From NCBI GenBank assembly GCA_013214025.1, contig JABSRN010000002.1, positions 62,001 to 126,000 of the forward strand: DNA of 64,000 nucleotides, written 5' to 3'. Each line of letters begins with the position of its first letter. The stretch's first letter is position 1. The position numbers were made by a program, and so were the translations under genes. The stretch is from Polyangiaceae bacterium. Its GTDB lineage: Bacteria; Myxococcota_A; Polyangia; Polyangiales; Polyangiaceae. Below the pieces are notes generated by a model. That model was not told the origin of the DNA and made no database searches. It saw only the letters and a program-made list of their open reading frames with translations. Of the stretch, positions 33,985 to 42,976 are shown one piece after another.

Positions 33985-36624
33985 ATGGATGTTCGCTGCG
34001 GCCGATGCGGGGCCGAGTACGAGTTTGACGACGCTCTAGTGTCGTCCCGCGGGACGACCGTGAAGTGCACGAGCTGTCAGTTCGAGTTTCGTGTGCACGC
34101 GCCGGCACCGACCAACGCGCCTGAGCGTTGGACGGTGCACAAGGCGTCGGGTCGCGAGCTGATCTACATGTCCTTGCGCGATCTGCAGCGAGCTATCTCG
34201 GCCCATCAAGTTGGCGGAGATGACCTGTTGGCTCGCGGGAACGAAGAGGCGCGCGCCATTCGCTCTATTCCTGAACTCGACGCTTTGTTGGATTCCCTCA
34301 GCACAGGCGTTCCACGGCACAAAGATACGCTCTCTGGCATCACGGCGGCGGAAGCCCCTCCTGAGCCTGCCTCCGCCCCCACTCGCCCACAGAATCTTCC
34401 CCCGGCTCAAGACTTTGCATCGACGATGGAGTCCGCGGCGCCGAGGGTTCAAGCCGGTGGCTCCCTGGTCAACATTCCGACCCGGACTCCGTTTCCTCCG
34501 GCTCCCGTGTTGGATCGTCCGCCCGATCCGCTGATCCCCAAGGTGCCGCCGCCTCCCGTCATTCCGGATGAGGACGCCACCCGAGTGGAGGTTCCGTCCC
34601 GCTTGGAGAACGAGGTTCCCACCAAACCCCGAAACGAACGACCGGGTCCGGATCCCCACGCCGCACCCGAGATACTGCTTAGCAAGATCGAAGCCCTCGA
34701 TTCATCCGAATTGGTCAGCGATGTGTCGGCGCCGTCCCGTTCCCTTCGGGACTTGCTGACGACGGATGTCGCTGCCCCCGCGACCGTCCCCGATTCGAAT
34801 TCCCCGGAGACTCAGGCCCCGCATACGGACGCTGATGTTGCAGAGTTGGATTCCAATATCTTGGATCCAACATCTTCAGCTACCAACGCTGCGCCACCGT
34901 CAGAGTTTGAAAACACACTCACGGCTGCGGGCAACCAAGACGTCGTCGGCGCCCTGAAAAATCGCCCTGCACCGGCGGCTGGGGCGCCAACGCCGGATCT
35001 CGCGCCTAGTGCCGATCCGCCAGTGACGTCTCTGCCGCCGGTAGAACCAAAACCACAGGTCGCGAGACCGATCGCCAGCGCTCCCACTTTGGTGGAGGTC
35101 AGCGCTCCCATCACACCCACTCCCAGTGCCGTAGCTGACGGCTATCACGCGGAGGAGCACATCTACACCGATCCTCGTTTCACCAGCATGACCCCTGGGT
35201 CTCGCCGGGCCAGCTCACGCTTTATCGTGATGGTGGTGATGGTCGGAGCCATCGGGCTACTGGTGATGACAGTAGGTAAGGCCTATCTAGAGGGATACCG
35301 CGGGAAGAATAAGCCATCGGCCGTGGCTGATGACGGTCGTACAGAGACCATGCTGCGCGCGGGCCGCAATCTATTGGCTGACGGTGATCTTGAGGGTGCC
35401 AAGGCTGAGTTCGATAAAGCGTCGGTGCTGGCGCCAAAGAACCCAGTCGTGTTGGGGGAACTCGCACAGCTCGCGGTGATTCGCGCGGACCAGCTTTGGC
35501 TCAAGCTGCGACTGATATCCTCTGGGGCTGCAGCCGCTCGGGTGGACATCCAACACGCTCTGGACAAACAAGTGGCTAGGGCGAACACCGCTGTGCAGCA
35601 AGTTACAGCCGTAGCCCCCGACGCCGACGTGGTGCTGCGCGTTCGAGTGGACAGCTTGAGGATGTCCGGGCAAATCGCTGCAGCGCGGGCTTTGGTGACA
35701 CCACTGGCGGCCAAGCTAAGTCAGCCCGAAGCGGCCTATGTCTTGGCGATGTTGGATCTCGCTGAAGACGAACCGGGGTGGGCGACGGTTATCGATCGCT
35801 TGAACAATGCGGCGGGAGCCGAGCGCGGACTCGGACGAGCACGATCCGCATTGATCTATGCCCTAGTTCGTGACGGGCGCACCGCGGACGCTGAATCCGA
35901 GCTCGAAAAACTCGTAACAGCTCAAGCGGCTCACTTGCTGTTGCCTGGGCTCAGAGCCTTCGTGAGCCGTGGCACGCCTGACGGTGGCGCATCGGATCCG
36001 GAGTCGGAGAAAGATACAGAGCAGGCTGCAGCTGAGGCCGAAGTCGCCGAGCCAGCTGACGTGACCGATCCTGTGGCGGCAGCCGAGCTTGCTAAAGCTA
36101 AGACCAAAAAACGTGGCAGTGGCGGAGGCTCCCTGTTGACGCAGGCGCAAGAAGCGAAACTCTCCGGCGAGCCCGCGAAAGCCAAATCGCTGTATCAGCG
36201 CGTGTTGCGGTCGTCTCCCGGCAGCGTCGAGGCCTTGGTCGGCATGGGGGACCTCAGTCGCAACAGTGGCAACACTTCAGCGGCCCGTGGCTTTTATGGT
36301 CGCGCGCTGGCTGCAAGCCCGAGCCATGTGGCGGCCATGATGGGCCTGGCAGACATCAAGTGGAACGAAGGCAACCGAAAGGGCGCTGTCGGTCTATACA
36401 AACGGGTCGTGGGGGCAACAGGTGGCGCGGGCTCCTACGGCAAACGTGCTGCGCGCCGTATCAAACAAGCGGCTCCCGCGCCCCCTCCCGACAATACAGC
36501 GTCACCGGCGACGACGACGGTCGGTGGACCGAGCTCACCGACCGTGGCGGAACCCGTAGCGCCCACTGCGCCCACTGCGCCCACTGCGCCCCAGATCGAC
36601 ACGAGCGACTTACCGGGTCACTGA
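33985..36624 (+). CDS. Zinc-ribbon/GYF/TPR membrane protein
   Basis: 879 residues. The N-terminal MJ0042-type zinc ribbon VRCGRCGAEYEFDD with TVKCTSCQFEFRV has CxxC pairs near residues 4-7 and 31-34. A GYF_2-like segment follows (WTVHKASGRELIYMSLRDLQRAISAHQV). Then come about 290 residues of Pro/Ala/Asp-rich linker, one membrane helix (FIVMVVMVGAIGLLVMTVG, near 413-431), and a periplasmic part with TPR repeats near 450-700 and 715-830 (AKSLYQRVLRSSPGSVEALVGMGDL, FYGRALAASPSHVAAMMGLADI). It ends with triplicated APTAPTAP. This architecture is frequent in Myxococcota, but the function is unknown. The SppA gene follows after one base. Confidence 0.85.
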   Translation: MDVRCGRCGAEYEFDDALVSSRGTTVKCTSCQFEFRVHAPAPTNAPERWTVHKASGRELIYMSLRDLQRAISAHQVGGDDLLARGNEEARAIRSIPELDALLDSLSTGVPRHKDTLSGITAAEAPPEPASAPTRPQNLPPAQDFASTMESAAPRVQAGGSLVNIPTRTPFPPAPVLDRPPDPLIPKVPPPPVIPDEDATRVEVPSRLENEVPTKPRNERPGPDPHAAPEILLSKIEALDSSELVSDVSAPSRSLRDLLTTDVAAPATVPDSNSPETQAPHTDADVAELDSNILDPTSSATNAAPPSEFENTLTAAGNQDVVGALKNRPAPAAGAPTPDLAPSADPPVTSLPPVEPKPQVARPIASAPTLVEVSAPITPTPSAVADGYHAEEHIYTDPRFTSMTPGSRRASSRFIVMVVMVGAIGLLVMTVGKAYLEGYRGKNKPSAVADDGRTETMLRAGRNLLADGDLEGAKAEFDKASVLAPKNPVVLGELAQLAVIRADQLWLKLRLISSGAAAARVDIQHALDKQVARANTAVQQVTAVAPDADVVLRVRVDSLRMSGQIAAARALVTPLAAKLSQPEAAYVLAMLDLAEDEPGWATVIDRLNNAAGAERGLGRARSALIYALVRDGRTADAESELEKLVTAQAAHLLLPGLRAFVSRGTPDGGASDPESEKDTEQAAAEAEVAEPADVTDPVAAAELAKAKTKKRGSGGGSLLTQAQEAKLSGEPAKAKSLYQRVLRSSPGSVEALVGMGDLSRNSGNTSAARGFYGRALAASPSHVAAMMGLADIKWNEGNRKGAVGLYKRVVGATGGAGSYGKRAARRIKQAAPAPPPDNTASPATTTVGGPSSPTVAEPVAPTAPTAPTAPQIDTSDLPGH

Positions 36625-36625
36625 C

Positions 36626-38464
36626 GTGGGAAGACTGGCATGGATTTGTTGTCTGGGCGTCATCAGCACGTCCCAGCTCGGGTGCGAGGGACGCGAGCGG
36701 ATCGAATCGCTGCAGTCAGTCAAGAGCGATAAGGGCTCAGCCCAATCCGACGATTCCTCAGAAGATGGCGATCTGCTCGAGTTTGATTTGACCGCCGGCG
36801 CTCCCGAGTCACCGGCAAACAATCCGCTATTCGCCCAACCGGCTTCCCGTACTTTCGTCGGTCTGGTCCGCGCTGTCGAGCGCGCCCAAAAGAACGAAAA
36901 GGTCAAAGGCGCGTTCATTCGATTTGGTTCGGACAGTATGGATTGGGCTCGAAGCGAGGAGTTAGGTCGCAATTTCGCGGCCTTCCGAAAATCTGGGAAG
37001 TTTGTCGCGTGTCACGCTAACTCGCTATCGAATAAGAGCGTGTGGCTAGCGGCCCACGCCTGCGATGAAATATGGCTCAGCCCCGCTGGGGAGGTGGACA
37101 CTGTGGGCATCGCGGGCCAGGTCATTTATCTGCGTGGTGTGCTCGACAAGTTCAAGATCCGAGCGGACTTCCTCAAGATGGGTCGATACAAGAGTGCGGC
37201 GGAGACGATGACTCGCACGGGACCGACGCCGGAGGCCCGGGAGTCCTTGGTCGGCGTGCTCGCGAGCATTCGTGGCACCTGGTTGGACAGCATGGTCAGG
37301 GTGCGATCTGACGCTGGCATCAAGAAAGCATTAGAAGACGGGCCCTGGGACGCGAACGGCGCGAAACAACAAGGGCTGATCGATAAGATCGGATACGCCT
37401 CGCAAGCTCGCGAGGCCATCAAAGAACGATTGGGTGCGACCAAGGTTCGCTCCGGATTCGGCGCTAGTGAAAAGGGCTTGAATATCGCTAGCATTATTCG
37501 GTCCCTAGCGGGATCGGACCTCGGCGAAGACGGGGCGGATTCTATCGCTGTGCTGGCGGCTCAGGGTGCCATCTCCATGAAGGCGGGGGGCGTGATGTCG
37601 AGTGGTGGGATTGTGGCCAGTTCGATCACCAAGACTATCCGGCGACTCGCCAAGGACAAGTCGGTCAAGGCGGTGGTCTTGCGCATCGATTCACCGGGTG
37701 GCTCTGCGCTGGCGAGCGATCTCATCTGGCATGAGTTGATGGAGCTTCGGAAGAAGAAACCGCTCATCGCATCGGTTGGAGATATGGCGGCGAGTGGCGG
37801 CTATTATCTCGCATGCGCCGCAGACAAGATCGTGGCGGAACGAACGAGCATTGTGGGTTCTATTGGCGTGGTCGGAGGCAAAATTGTCATTGGGGAGGCT
37901 TTGCGTGAGTTCGGCATCAACACGGTGACTTTCAGCGCTGATCCGAACACGGATGCCGGTGCGATCCCTCGGGGCGCGTATATGTCCGCCCTCACACCCT
38001 GGGACCCCGCCACCCGCGCGAAGGTGCAGACTCAGATGGAAAGCATCTACGAGTTGTTTCTCGCTCGAGTGGCGAGCGGCCGTCGCACCCCCGTCGACGA
38101 GATTCGAAAGATAGCTGAAGGGCGAATTTGGTCTGGCACCCAGGGCTTGAAACGAAATCTGGTGGATAAGCTCGGAGGTGTGAGCGCTGCGATCGCTTTG
38201 GCGCGGACCCAGGCGGATCTGCCGGAGGATGCTCCGGTGCGTTTGGAAGGGGCGAGCGAAAGTTTGCTCGAACGGCTATTTCTGACGGGGGACGAAACCG
38301 CCGAAGACGACGTCCGGCTCGTCCTTCGCCGTTTTGAGGCATCGCGCTCTGAGCTGCTGGAGATACTGCCTACCGATCTCCGGGCCTTTGTTGGCAGCTT
38401 CGGTCCGCTGGCGGACGGCGAGCGCGTGCTCACCGCCCTCCCGCTCGGCCTGCGAATCCACTGA
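36626..38464 (+). CDS. sppA: Signal peptide peptidase SppA, 67K type
   Basis: 612 residues, GTG start at 36626, one base after the preceding stop. N-terminal GVISTSQLGCEG looks like a lipoprotein or signal anchor. The two tandem S49 domains are present. The first contains LKMGRYKSAAE (general-base Lys). The second contains RIDSPGGSALASDLIWHEL and GDMAASGGYYLACAADKIVA (nucleophile Ser in MAASGGY), followed by GSIGVVGGKI. This matches long SppA, which degrades cleaved signal peptides in the inner membrane. Residue positions near 190 (Lys) and 390 (Ser) agree with the family. Coupled to the zinc-ribbon/TPR gene, so a shared envelope role is likely. Confidence 0.93.
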   Translation: MGRLAWICCLGVISTSQLGCEGRERIESLQSVKSDKGSAQSDDSSEDGDLLEFDLTAGAPESPANNPLFAQPASRTFVGLVRAVERAQKNEKVKGAFIRFGSDSMDWARSEELGRNFAAFRKSGKFVACHANSLSNKSVWLAAHACDEIWLSPAGEVDTVGIAGQVIYLRGVLDKFKIRADFLKMGRYKSAAETMTRTGPTPEARESLVGVLASIRGTWLDSMVRVRSDAGIKKALEDGPWDANGAKQQGLIDKIGYASQAREAIKERLGATKVRSGFGASEKGLNIASIIRSLAGSDLGEDGADSIAVLAAQGAISMKAGGVMSSGGIVASSITKTIRRLAKDKSVKAVVLRIDSPGGSALASDLIWHELMELRKKKPLIASVGDMAASGGYYLACAADKIVAERTSIVGSIGVVGGKIVIGEALREFGINTVTFSADPNTDAGAIPRGAYMSALTPWDPATRAKVQTQMESIYELFLARVASGRRTPVDEIRKIAEGRIWSGTQGLKRNLVDKLGGVSAAIALARTQADLPEDAPVRLEGASESLLERLFLTGDETAEDDVRLVLRRFEASRSELLEILPTDLRAFVGSFGPLADGERVLTALPLGLRIH

Positions 38465-38512
38465 ACGTCCGATAAATCCCGGAATTCCTGATACTTAAGC
38501 CAGCAATTAGCC

Positions 38513-38540
38513 TTGACGGAAAACCTCCGCTAGGTAGGTT
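38513..38540 (+). promoter_or_regulatory. Sigma70-like promoter of tRNA-Ser
   Basis: TTGACG (38513-38518), 16 bases, then TAGGTT (38535-38540), 13 bases before the tRNA 5' end. The GC-rich stretch after the -10 (CCCGCAG) is typical of stringently controlled stable-RNA promoters. Confidence 0.55.
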
Positions 38541-38553
38541 CCCGCAGCCACTT

Positions 38554-38689
<136 letters not shown>

Positions 38690-38710
38690 TCCGTCTGACG
38701 AGCCCCTGTC

Positions 38711-38770
38711 GGATCGCTGCGTCACCCGCACCCCCATTTGGGTGAGGGTGCGGGTGACTTCGCTCGATCC
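38711..38770. repeat. Second long hairpin downstream of tRNA-Ser
   Basis: GTCACCCGCACCC (38721-38733) pairs with GGGTGCGGGTGAC (38746-38758). An outer GGATCG (38711-38716) pairs with CGATCC further right after a small internal bulge. The apex contains CCCATTTGGG, which can pair further. No T-run follows, so a terminator role is uncertain. Confidence 0.65.
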
Positions 38771-38805
38771 GCGGCAGTGAGGCTCTGACGGAGTTGTTTG
38801 TTGGG

Positions 38806-39113
38806 GTCCTCGACTCCCTTGGGGAGTCTGCGGCGTCCTCGACTCCCTTGGGGAGTCTGCGGTGGTCCTCGCTGCTTTGCAGCATTGGTGTCCTCGCTGC
38901 GCTGCGGTTTGTCACCGCAGCGCAGCGAGGACACCAATGCTGCAAAGCAGCGAGGACCACCGCAGACTCCCCAAGGGAGTCGAGGACAAACCGCAGCGCA
39001 GCGAGGACACCAATGCTGCAAAGCAGCGAGGACCACCGCAGACTCCCCAAGGGAGTCGAGGACAAACCGCAGCGCAGCGAGGACACCAATGCTGCAAAGC
39101 AGCGAGGACCACT
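38806..39113. repeat. Palindromic repeat field: 76-bp units as one 73-bp inverted pair plus tandem copies
   Basis: A 76-bp unit occurs rightward from about 38912, 38988 and 39064 (the third stops near 39113). It occurs once leftward at 38835-38910, preceded by a 29-bp partial leftward copy at 38806. The leftward copy and first rightward copy form a perfect 73-bp inverted repeat (38835-38907 and 38915-38987) around a 7-nt loop. Each unit has sub-hairpins GCTGC-aaa-GCAGC and GACTCCC-caa-GGGAGTC, both followed directly by GAGGAC. All six frames are open through it because the unit lacks stops; these are not genes. It sits between tRNA-Ser and the hydrolase gene. Confidence 0.9.
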
Positions 39114-39140
39114 TGTCTGGGGAGTCGGGTAGGGTGGGGG

Positions 39141-40094
39141 ATGCACATTGTTGACCCCGTACGTGTAGCGCTTCCGGATGTTTCGCTATCTGTGCATCAG
39201 CAGGGTGAAGGGTTTCCTGTGGTCCTGTGTCATGGCTTTCCGGAGCTGGCTTGTTCTTGGCGGCACCAGATCACAGCATTGGCCGAGGCTGGGTATCGGG
39301 TGATCGCTCCGGACATGCGGGGGTACGGCGCTAGTGATTGTCCGGCCGGGGTTGAGGCCTATGGGATGAAACAACTCGCTGGCGACATGGTGGCGTTGCT
39401 AGACGCCCTGGATCTCGAGAAGGCTGTGTTTGCGGGTCACGATTGGGGCGGCTTTGTGGCTTGGGCGATGCCGGTGCTGCATCCGGAACGCACGGCTGGA
39501 GTCATTGGGGTGAACACGCCCTATATGCCGTTTCCGTCTACCGCGTTTCTTCAGGCGACGTTCCAGAATCCAGAAGACATGTACATTCTGTGGTTTCAAG
39601 AGCCCGGCACAGCCGAGGCCTTTATGGATCAACACACCGCGCTAATTTTCGACAAGCTCATGCGAGATAGCGAGCGAAAGAGTGACCACACCCCGGCGGA
39701 CATCAGCGCTGGTGGGCAGTTCAATCCCTTCTTGAATATCGTGGAGCTGCCGGAGATGGGGGCGCCGTTGCTCTCTACGGCGGAGCTCGCGTACTACACG
39801 GCGGCTTTTCAAAGGAGCGGCTTCGCCAGCGCCATCAACTGGTACCGCAATATAGACGCAAATTGCGCGAACTATCCGACGCTGGGCTTTGCGCCGCTGG
39901 AGTTGCCGTGCCTCATGGTGACCGCCGAACGGGACCGAGCGTTGCCCCCCGTGATGGCGCAGTCCATGCCAGAGCGTGTCTCAGATCTGGAGATGCACAT
40001 GATCAAGGGCTGCGGGCACTGGACGCAGCAGGAGAAGCCGGAGGAACTAAACCGACTGATGCTTGATTTCCTGCAGAGGTGTTTTCCCAGCTGA
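39141..40094 (+). CDS. Alpha/beta hydrolase, epoxide-hydrolase type
   Basis: 317 residues from ATG 39141. The frame is open back to 38862, but that part is the repeat field and is rejected. Motifs: VVLCHGFPELACSWRHQI (HGxP oxyanion hole), VFAGHDWGGFVAWAM (nucleophile Asp in GHDWGG), TAERDRALPP (acid) and IKGCGHWTQQEKPEEL (catalytic His). Cap-domain residues NWYRNI and GQFNP are like soluble epoxide hydrolases. It hydrolyses an epoxide or ester of unknown origin. No operon partner; the following gene is a broken ExbD on the opposite strand. Confidence 0.9.
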   Translation: MHIVDPVRVALPDVSLSVHQQGEGFPVVLCHGFPELACSWRHQITALAEAGYRVIAPDMRGYGASDCPAGVEAYGMKQLAGDMVALLDALDLEKAVFAGHDWGGFVAWAMPVLHPERTAGVIGVNTPYMPFPSTAFLQATFQNPEDMYILWFQEPGTAEAFMDQHTALIFDKLMRDSERKSDHTPADISAGGQFNPFLNIVELPEMGAPLLSTAELAYYTAAFQRSGFASAINWYRNIDANCANYPTLGFAPLELPCLMVTAERDRALPPVMAQSMPERVSDLEMHMIKGCGHWTQQEKPEELNRLMLDFLQRCFPS

Positions 40095-40098
40095 GAGC

Positions 40099-40530
40099 TC
40101 AGTTCATCGCCGAGCTCGCGGCAAAGGTGGAGCTGCCAGCGCGAGTCTTGACTGATGAAATGACATCGATCACGGTAATGACGTGCTCGTAGGAGAGGTC
40201 GTTCGCCGCGTACACGACGGCAGCACTCCGGATGTCTACGTCGTTGTGGGCGTTCCATTCCGCGCTGAGCTCGGCTCCGAGCGCGGCACCGTTCTCGGGG
40301 AGGGGTTGGTGATTTAGCTTCCGGGAGTGGACGACGACGCCGCCTTGTTTTCAGCGCACGGCGACGCCCCGGGAGTCGGCTTCAACGTGCATGGTTAGCC
40401 CTGGGGGCTCAGCCATGGTCGCCGAGTCGCCGATGACTTGAGCTGCAGCGTCCAATCGCGCCATGTCGGTCCAAACTGCTGTGACCAAGAGGGCGGCCAC
40501 TAAACACAGTAGGAAATCGATGAATGTCAT
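40099..40530 (-). pseudogene. ExbD/TolR-like protein, interrupted by in-frame TGA
   Basis: 144 codons from ATG 40530. One membrane helix near the start (MTFIDFLLCLVAALLVTAVW), then AAQVIGDSATMAEPPGLTMHVEADSRGVAVR, TGA at 40351-40353 (codon 60), then in the same frame KQGGVVVHSRKLNHQPLPENGAAL, VDIRSAAVVYAANDLSYEHV and ITVIDVISSVKT. The order of short periplasmic strands and the final VITVID helix are those of ExbD/TolR, the proton-channel partner that transmits force to outer-membrane systems. One change (CGA or TGG to TGA) explains the stop. No ExbB is in the window. The start codon lies in a 14-bp tandem triplication. Confidence 0.78.
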
Positions 40531-40563
40531 GAGTGGAATGTCATGAGTGGAATGTCATGAGTG
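40522..40563. repeat. Three tandem 14-bp repeats over the ExbD start codon
   Basis: GAATGTCATGAGTG is present three times without a gap. On the minus strand each copy supplies an ATG, but as 14 is not a multiple of three only one is in the ExbD frame. Probably a slippage expansion that also disturbed the ribosome-binding region. Confidence 0.85.
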
Positions 40564-40750
40564 AGGGAGCGCCGAGCACCGTGCACCGATGCGATGCTGA
40601 TGCCTGCCATTGATTCTCCGAAGGTGCGTGATCAACGGATAGAACCCGGGCGGCTGAGATCCTTGGGACCGTTTCGAAACTACGTCCTGTGGGAGTTTTG
40701 TAGGGCGGCGACGTTGTGGTGGATCCGAGTCACTCGACTCTGGTGATCGG

Positions 40751-42139
40751 TTATTCGACTCTGCTGATGACCCGTGTCTGAGAAAATTGCCGCCAGCCGT
40801 CGGGTGAGCCGTGGTAACCGAAACCGCTTTGTTTGGCGCCGACCCAGGGCACGTCGCCGACGCCGAAGATGCTGCGATTGATTCCGATCATGCCGGCGTT
40901 GAGCTGGGCGGCGGCTTCTTCGGCGGCTTGGGTTGCGCCGAAGACCACGGCGCCCAGCCCATAGGGGCCGGCGTTGGCGGAGCGAATGGCCTTCTGAGTA
41001 TCTGTGAAGCGGGAGATACTCACCACGGGCCCGAAGGTTTCTTCCTTCGCGATGTCCATTTCGTCGGTTACGCCTGTGATGACTGTAGGGTCCACGAAGA
41101 ATTTACGTGGGGTGGTGGTACCGAGCAATAGCCTGGCACCCTGAGAAACTGCATCGATCAGCTGACTCAGCACGTGTGCGCGTTGAGTACCGTGAATCAT
41201 GGGGCCCATCGTAACGCCATCTTCGTCCCAAGGCCCCGCGCGGTGCTGCTTGGCGGCAGCTACGACCTTGTTTTCGAACTCATCGGCGAGGGACTGGTGA
41301 ACCAGCACGCGCTCGGTGGAGACGCACATTTGCCCGGTGTTGTCGAAGCTGTTGCTTACCGCGAAGTCGGCGGCGGCCTGTACATCGGCCCCCTTGAGTA
41401 CCAGTAAGGGATCCTTGCCACCCAGCTCTAGAATGAGTCGTTTCATGCTGGTGGCTGCGGCGGCCATGATGTGAACGCCGACGGCGCGGGATCCAGTGAA
41501 CGCGATGAGATCGACCGTCGAATTGACGAGGGCACGTCCCTGCCCGTCTCTGCCATGAACGATGCGTAATATGCCAGGGGGCAAGAACTCGTTGAGTGTG
41601 TCGACAAAGGCTTGTGCGATCAATGGCGTCTCCTCTGACGGTTTGAGTACGACCGCGTTGCCGGCCATGAGCGCCGGCACGACCATCCACTGAATCATGT
41701 TCATCGGGTAGTTCCACGGCGCGATGACTCCACAAACGCCCACGGGATCATGCACCACTGTGGTGGCGACTCCGTGTTTTGTTGTGGTGTGGGGCGCGAG
41801 TGCCGCGGAAACCCGAGCGACCTTGCCCTGGATGCTCTTTCCGGAGCTTTTTACCTCGCCCCGCCCGCTCGCTCTTGTTTTCCCCATTTCGCGGCTGAGC
41901 AACTCGCCGAGGGCTTCGGCTTTACCCATCAACATCTCGCCACCTTGGATTAGAAGCGCGCCGCGTTCCTCGAAGCTCAAGGCCCGCCACCCCGTTGCGG
42001 CTTCTCGCGCCTCTTCGACAATCCGTGGAATCCACTCGGCAGGAGTGACGGGTACTGTCCCGATAAAATCGCCGTTGGCGGGGTTGGTGGAGGCCAACAT
42101 CGCGGCCGTGGTGGATTCCGGAGAAGGAGTGGAGGGCAT
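40751..42139 (-). CDS. NAD(P)-dependent aldehyde dehydrogenase
   Basis: 462 residues, ALDH superfamily, oxidising an aldehyde to the acid. Motifs in order: GVCGVIAPWNYPMNMIQW (cofactor-binding Asn), VVLKPSEETPLIA, AFTGSRAVGVHIM, LILELGGKDPLLVL (general-base Glu), DNTGQMCVSTERVLV (catalytic Cys), EETFGPVVSISRF. Resembles succinate-semialdehyde-type dehydrogenases by layout; the substrate is not determinable. The N-terminus begins MPSTPSPESTTAAMLASTNPANGD; a later ATG is possible. Monocistronic as far as I can see. Confidence 0.93.
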   Translation of the reverse strand: MPSTPSPESTTAAMLASTNPANGDFIGTVPVTPAEWIPRIVEEAREAATGWRALSFEERGALLIQGGEMLMGKAEALGELLSREMGKTRASGRGEVKSSGKSIQGKVARVSAALAPHTTTKHGVATTVVHDPVGVCGVIAPWNYPMNMIQWMVVPALMAGNAVVLKPSEETPLIAQAFVDTLNEFLPPGILRIVHGRDGQGRALVNSTVDLIAFTGSRAVGVHIMAAAATSMKRLILELGGKDPLLVLKGADVQAAADFAVSNSFDNTGQMCVSTERVLVHQSLADEFENKVVAAAKQHRAGPWDEDGVTMGPMIHGTQRAHVLSQLIDAVSQGARLLLGTTTPRKFFVDPTVITGVTDEMDIAKEETFGPVVSISRFTDTQKAIRSANAGPYGLGAVVFGATQAAEEAAAQLNAGMIGINRSIFGVGDVPWVGAKQSGFGYHGSPDGWRQFSQTRVISRVE

Positions 42140-42347
42140 CTGATTCGCTTCGAGTGCAGAGGGGGATCGGTCGCGGCGTCCTAGCGGCCGCCGTGTAGCG
42201 ATAGCACAGTCGTGTGCGAAGGCTCCACGCTGGCCAAATCCGCTCGAGTCGTTCCTGCCGGGCGTGCACTGCGTACTGGAGCTGACACTCAGCTGAGAGC
42301 CCTGCCGTGCACCCGCCTCGCTCCCCTGATGGGCTAACTTTTACTCT

Positions 42348-42830
42348 CTAGCCACTCACGTAGCGTTGAAATTCCTCCAGCATGGTGTTCTGCTGCTCCA
42401 TGATGGAGCCGGCGACGTCACCGAGAGACAACACGCCCACTACTGTTTCGTTCTCCATCACCGGCAGATGTCGGATTCTGTTCTTCGTCATCAACTCAAG
42501 GCATTCTCGCGTTTCCATTTCCGGCGATGCCGAGATGATGTCGACTGACATTATTTCTGCGACCATCGTGTCTTTGGATGCACGCCCTTCCAGGATGACT
42601 TTTCGAGCGTAGTCCCGTTCGGAGACAATGCCTTGGAGGTCGGATCCGAGCATGACCAAGAGCGCACCGCAGTGCTGGTCTGCCATTATCTGGATGGCCT
42701 CGAATACAGACGACTCAGGATCGATGGCCCAGATCTCAGTGCCTTTGCTCTGCAAGAGCTCGGACACGTGTTTCACCGGTACGGAACGACTCGGTGGTGG
42801 ATACGAAGTTCGTAGTGCTGGCTCCCCCAT
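42348..42830 (-). CDS. Two-CBS-domain protein
   Basis: 160 residues from ATG 42830, preceded by a strong AAGGAGGG site; the frame is open to 43133 without protein character. After a 20-residue leader come two CBS domains: TEIWAIDPESSVFEAIQIMADQHCGALLVM with GIVSERDYARKVIL, and SVDIISASPEMETRECLELMTKNRIRHLPVM with VVGVLSLGDVAGSIM. CBS pairs bind adenosine nucleotides and regulate partners; this is the stand-alone type. The tail MEQQNTMLEEFQRYVSG is helical. No partner gene is adjacent. Confidence 0.9.
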   Translation of the reverse strand: MGEPALRTSYPPPSRSVPVKHVSELLQSKGTEIWAIDPESSVFEAIQIMADQHCGALLVMLGSDLQGIVSERDYARKVILEGRASKDTMVAEIMSVDIISASPEMETRECLELMTKNRIRHLPVMENETVVGVLSLGDVAGSIMEQQNTMLEEFQRYVSG

Positions 42831-42976
42831 TGGTAGCTCCCTCCTTTTGTTATTTTGATGCGAATCGACGTTTCGATTCAGCACTCTGAAAACTAGCTCA
42901 ATCTGAGTTTGTCGCAACGTTCGGTGTCGCAATTGTTGCGTCAGAAAGTTGGCGTATCCGTCTTCTGACGCGCGTT

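Noticed and set aside
38806-39113. CRISPR array
   Set aside because: Units are 76 bp, contiguous and in both orientations, with no unique spacers between repeats and no cas genes nearby.
38862-39140. Long open frames through the 38.8-39.1 kb repeats, including an N-terminal extension of the hydrolase
   Set aside because: The 76-bp unit lacks stops in all frames, so every frame is open. Translations are low-complexity and unrelated to any protein; the hydrolase's family homology starts at ATG 39141.
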